A stretch of 64,000 nucleotides of DNA. Origin: Paraburkholderia polaris. Lineage in GTDB: Bacteria > Pseudomonadota > Gammaproteobacteria > Burkholderiales > Burkholderiaceae. Every line of letters starts with the position of its first letter. Position 1 is the first letter of the stretch. The notes below the pieces were generated by a model that worked only from the letters and a program-made list of their open reading frames with translations, was not told where the DNA came from and made no database searches. The translations under genes were made by a program, and so were the position numbers. The stretch lies in contig NZ_JABBGJ010000051.1 in the NCBI RefSeq assembly GCF_012927345.1, positions 1 through 64,000 of the forward strand, written 5' to 3'. Below, one piece after another: positions 61,227 to 64,000 of this stretch.

Positions 61227-62429
61227 ATGATCGACATTTTGCTGATTTCGTCCAGCGCGGAGCGCGCGCCGCATATCGTCGCGCGCCTCGAAGAAAGCGG
61301 CGTGGTGTTTCGTCTGCACACCGCCTACGGCACGGTGCGGCAACTGGGCCTGCACGCCCGTGCAATCAGGAGCGCCGATCTGCTGATCGTCGACGACGTC
61401 GATCTGAGCACGCGCGAACTGGGCGGCGTCGAGGAGGCGCTGGCCTGCTCGCCTGCTTTGCATTGCATGCTGGTTACGCCTGCGCCGTCCGCTGCCTTGC
61501 TGGCCGCGGCGATGCGCGTCGGCGTGCGGCATGTGCTGTCATGGCCGCTGGATGCGTATGAGATCGCCACGGCGCTCACGCATATCGCCGCGAAAAAAAG
61601 TACCGGCGTGCGCCGCGCAGGGCGGGTCGTCACGCTGGCATCGTGCAAGGGCGGCAGCGGCACGACGCTGATCGCGGTGAATCTCGCCTGGTCGCTGGCC
61701 GCGCTACGTGGCAGACGCGTGCTGCTGATCGATCTCAGCCAGCAATTCGCCGACGCGAGCCTGCTCATGGCCGACAAGCCGCCGCCCGCGACGCTCGCCG
61801 ATCTGTGCTCGCAGATTGACTGCCTCGACGCCGCTTTGCTCGACGCCTGTGTGATGCACGTACACGCGAACCTCGACGTGCTGGCGGGGGCTGGCGACCC
61901 GCTCAAGGCGGCCGGGGTGCTGCCCGGGCAACTGGAGCAAATTCTCGCGCTGGTGCGCGAACGGTACGACGCGGTGCTGATCGACATCGGCCAAAGCCTT
62001 AATCCGCTAACGATCCATGCACTCGATCGCAGCGATGCAATCTGCATGGTAGTGCGGCAAAACCCGCTTTACCTGCACGGCGGGCGCCGGATGCTCGATA
62101 TTTTCAAGGAACTGGGCTATCCGCCGAGCAAGGTGCGGGTCGTGGTGAATCAATACGACAAGAACGCGCGCATCAACCTGCCGACGCTCGAACAGACTCT
62201 CGGCGCGAAGGTCGCGCATCAGCTTCCACGCGACGAAAAGCAGACCAACGAGGCACTCAACCGCGGCGTGCCGCTCGTCACCTCCGCCCACGACAGCGCG
62301 CTGGCGCGAGGCATCTGCCTGCTCGCCGATATGCTGTGGCCGGCCATCGCCGAGCCCCGCAAAGGGATGCTCGGCCGCCTCTTTGCTACGCGGCCGAACG
62401 TGCCGCCGCAACTGAAGCCGGGGCACTGA
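61227..62429 (+). CDS. CpaE/TadZ-like ParA-family ATPase
   Basis: The 400-residue protein has an N-terminal receiver-like domain (LLIVDDVDLSTRELG, about 1-120) and a C-terminal ParA/MinD-type ATPase: deviant Walker A ASCKGGSGTTLIAVNLAWSL near residue 140, then VLLIDLSQQFADASLLM, YDAVLIDIGQSLNPLT (Walker B) and VVVNQYDKNARI. CpaE/TadZ proteins place pilus machinery or envelope complexes at the cell pole. No tad pilus genes are in the window, so it is an orphan. It may be driven by the sigma-54 promoter upstream. GGAGACC precedes the ATG. Confidence 0.85.
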   Translation: MIDILLISSSAERAPHIVARLEESGVVFRLHTAYGTVRQLGLHARAIRSADLLIVDDVDLSTRELGGVEEALACSPALHCMLVTPAPSAALLAAAMRVGVRHVLSWPLDAYEIATALTHIAAKKSTGVRRAGRVVTLASCKGGSGTTLIAVNLAWSLAALRGRRVLLIDLSQQFADASLLMADKPPPATLADLCSQIDCLDAALLDACVMHVHANLDVLAGAGDPLKAAGVLPGQLEQILALVRERYDAVLIDIGQSLNPLTIHALDRSDAICMVVRQNPLYLHGGRRMLDIFKELGYPPSKVRVVVNQYDKNARINLPTLEQTLGAKVAHQLPRDEKQTNEALNRGVPLVTSAHDSALARGICLLADMLWPAIAEPRKGMLGRLFATRPNVPPQLKPGH

Positions 62430-62591
62430 GCCGATCCGATCGCCGGGACTAGCACGCCGGACTTGAATTGGAGCGCGCGTGGCATGATCTGGACATGCGG
62501 CCGGTGTGGCTGCTACGCTGCGACACTGACGGACCGGAAGCCTTCATGAAATGGGCTTGAAAAATAATTCGCATATCGAAATGAGTATGCC

Positions 62592-63338
62592 ATGACAAAG
62601 ACCACACCCTCGCGGGAATTCGATAGTGAGGGCCGTTTCCCGGATGCCGCGAACGGCGACCCGGCGGGAGCAGTACCTATAGTACCTGGCGTTGACGGTA
62701 GACACGGCGTGATACCGTCGGGCGGCATGCGCGAGGCGTCGATCGAAATCATCGCACGCACCGCCGCGGCGCTCATGTTGAGCATCTTTACTTACGCGGC
62801 GGTCAAGCAGTGGCTCGCGGCGCCCACGCGGGTCACCTTGTTACTGCTCGTGGTGGGCGCGTTCATGACCTTGGGCCTGTCGCTCTTTGCACGGGTGCCC
62901 ATCAAACGCGACTGGACACCTCTTGCTTTCATCTGCTCGGTGGGCGGGACGTTCTATTTTCTAGCCGTGCGGCTTTCGCCCGGAACCCAGCTCATTCCGG
63001 AAATGGCCGGCGCGTCGTTGCAACTGCTGGGGATTTTCTGGCAACTGTTCGCGAAGGTGTCGCTGCGCAGGTCCTTTGGTATTTTGCCCGCCAATCGCGG
63101 GGTGGTTTCTCGCGGAGCTTACCGGTTCGTGCGCCACCCCATGTACCTGGGGTATTTCGTTACGGACATCGGGTTTTTGCTGGCGAACTTCGGGATTCAG
63201 AACGTGATTGTTTACGGATGCCAGTTTGCGTTGCAAGTTGGGCGCATTGTGCGGGAGGAACGGCTCCTGTCCGATGACGAGCGGTATCGGACTTACAGGG
63301 GTAAGGTGCGGTTCCGGGTGATTCCGGGCGTGTTTTGA
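62592..63338 (+). CDS. Isoprenylcysteine carboxyl methyltransferase-like membrane protein
   Basis: The 248-residue protein has about five TM segments and the ICMT/PEMT signature at its end: SRGAYRFVRHPMYLGYFVTD, then REERLLSDDERYRTYRGKVR, which bind S-adenosylmethionine. The first ~45 residues are polar and low-complexity; an ATG at residue 46 may be the true start. Its methyl-acceptor is unknown; bacterial members may methylate small thiols or lipids. Confidence 0.82.
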   Translation: MTKTTPSREFDSEGRFPDAANGDPAGAVPIVPGVDGRHGVIPSGGMREASIEIIARTAAALMLSIFTYAAVKQWLAAPTRVTLLLLVVGAFMTLGLSLFARVPIKRDWTPLAFICSVGGTFYFLAVRLSPGTQLIPEMAGASLQLLGIFWQLFAKVSLRRSFGILPANRGVVSRGAYRFVRHPMYLGYFVTDIGFLLANFGIQNVIVYGCQFALQVGRIVREERLLSDDERYRTYRGKVRFRVIPGVF

Positions 63339-63432
63339 GCGTGTATGGTGTAGTTTCGGCTACGGCGTAAGCGGCAAGACCCCCGGCCGGCCTGATTACT
63401 CTTGAGAGAACCGCACGAGCGCAGCATCATCC

Positions 63433-64000
63433 ATGCAAAAAGATATCAACCCGTTCAACGACATGGCTTCGATCCTGTCCAATCCGATCCTCAACACGGA
63501 TTCGTACAAGGCGTCGCACTATCTGCAATATCCGCCCGAAGCGTCGGCGATGTTTTCATACATCGAGTCGCGCGGCGGACGCTATGAGCGCACGCTGTTC
63601 TTCGGCCTGCAGATGCTGATCAAGGAGTATCTGTGCCGCCCCATTACCGCGGAGATGATCGGGCAGGCGAAGGCGTTTTTCACGGCGCATGGCGAGCCGT
63701 TCAACGAGGCGGGCTGGCGTTACATCGTCGAGCACCATGACGGCTATCTGCCGGTGCGGATTCGCGCGGTGCCGGAGGGCTCGGTCGTGCCCACGCACAA
63801 CGTTCTGGTCACGGTCGAATGCGACGATCCACAGGTGTTCTGGCTGGCCTCATATCTGGAAACGATGCTGCTGCGCGTGTGGTATCCGATTACGGTCGCG
63901 ACGCAAAGCTGGCATCTGCGAGAAACGATCCGCGCCTATCTGGAGAAGAGCAGCGACGACCTGACGCAATTGCCGTTCAAACTGCACGATTTCGGTGCGC
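63433..64000 (+). CDS. nadV: Nicotinamide phosphoribosyltransferase (partial, runs off window)
   Basis: The first 189 residues are visible. NPILNTDSYKASHYLQYPPE, SYIESRGGRYERTLFFGLQM and PEGSVVPTHNVLVTVECDDP match NAMPT/NadV, which joins nicotinamide to PRPP to make NMN for NAD salvage. This is a distinct branch from nicotinate phosphoribosyltransferase. The start may be the ATG at 63433 or an in-frame ATG at 63463. The C-terminal part, with the PRPP-binding site, lies outside. Confidence 0.9.
   Translation, partial: MQKDINPFNDMASILSNPILNTDSYKASHYLQYPPEASAMFSYIESRGGRYERTLFFGLQMLIKEYLCRPITAEMIGQAKAFFTAHGEPFNEAGWRYIVEHHDGYLPVRIRAVPEGSVVPTHNVLVTVECDDPQVFWLASYLETMLLRVWYPITVATQSWHLRETIRAYLEKSSDDLTQLPFKLHDFGA

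Overview
The window is GC-rich, gene-dense chromosomal DNA of the Burkholderia/Paraburkholderia type (Betaproteobacteria). The pointers are: an RpfF/RpfR pair of the Burkholderia diffusible signal factor (BDSF) kind, a LutABC lactate operon behind an LldR-type regulator, a flavin/cytochrome gluconate 2-dehydrogenase operon, many small proteins common in Burkholderia (DUF3175, DUF2383, DUF4142, DUF1488, BON, PRC-barrel), and a LexA box of CTGT-N8-ACAG form. A soil or plant-associated Paraburkholderia is my best guess, but this rests on gene content recalled from memory and not on a search.

Layout. 0-3 kb: the tail of an IS6-type transposase, then a TetR regulator and a DHA2-type MFS exporter that share a candidate operator. 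3-6 kb: a YodC-like protein, a superinfection-immunity-like membrane protein, a 13-bp minisatellite and an M20 dipeptidase. 6-9 kb: rpfF and rpfR face each other (BDSF synthesis and the BDSF-sensing cyclic-di-GMP enzyme). 9-17 kb: a giant Lhr-type helicase and a large autotransporter, separated by a 9-bp minisatellite. 17-22 kb: aldo/keto reductase, AhpD-like protein with an AraC regulator, FUSC-like protein and a Na+/H+ antiporter. 22-30 kb: a run of small stress/envelope genes around a type IB topoisomerase. 30-38 kb: an orphan rpoN, a class I aminotransferase and the gluconate dehydrogenase operon. 38-44 kb: an S10 carboxypeptidase and lldR-lutABC with a clear sigma-70 promoter and operator. 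43.8-46.2 kb: an AT-rich patch of gene remnants. 46-52 kb: a two-domain periplasmic retropepsin and an SOS-controlled pair made of a FAN1-like VRR-NUC nuclease and a RecB-nuclease/DinG-helicase fusion. 52-58 kb: hydrolase, MscS-type channel, NIPSNAP protein and a second DHA2 exporter. 58-62.5 kb: a VpsR-like sigma-54 activator facing a consensus sigma-54 promoter, a long leader ending in a strong hairpin, then a small protein and a CpaE-like ATPase. The end holds an isoprenylcysteine methyltransferase-like protein and the start of a nicotinamide phosphoribosyltransferase gene.

How parts may work together. RpfF makes BDSF and RpfR turns it into a change of cyclic-di-GMP. The VpsR-like activator near the other end belongs to a family that responds to cyclic-di-GMP and works with sigma-54, and an rpoN copy lies in between. 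The window therefore holds possible input, sigma factor, activator and target promoter of one circuit, although the link is inferred. No phage, CRISPR array, rRNA or tRNA was recognised. The most unusual items are the sigma-54 promoter with its long unexplained leader, the LexA-controlled two-nuclease repair operon with a 36-bp repeat tail, the amber-interrupted and cysteine-less FGE-like gene, and two minisatellites in intergenic DNA.
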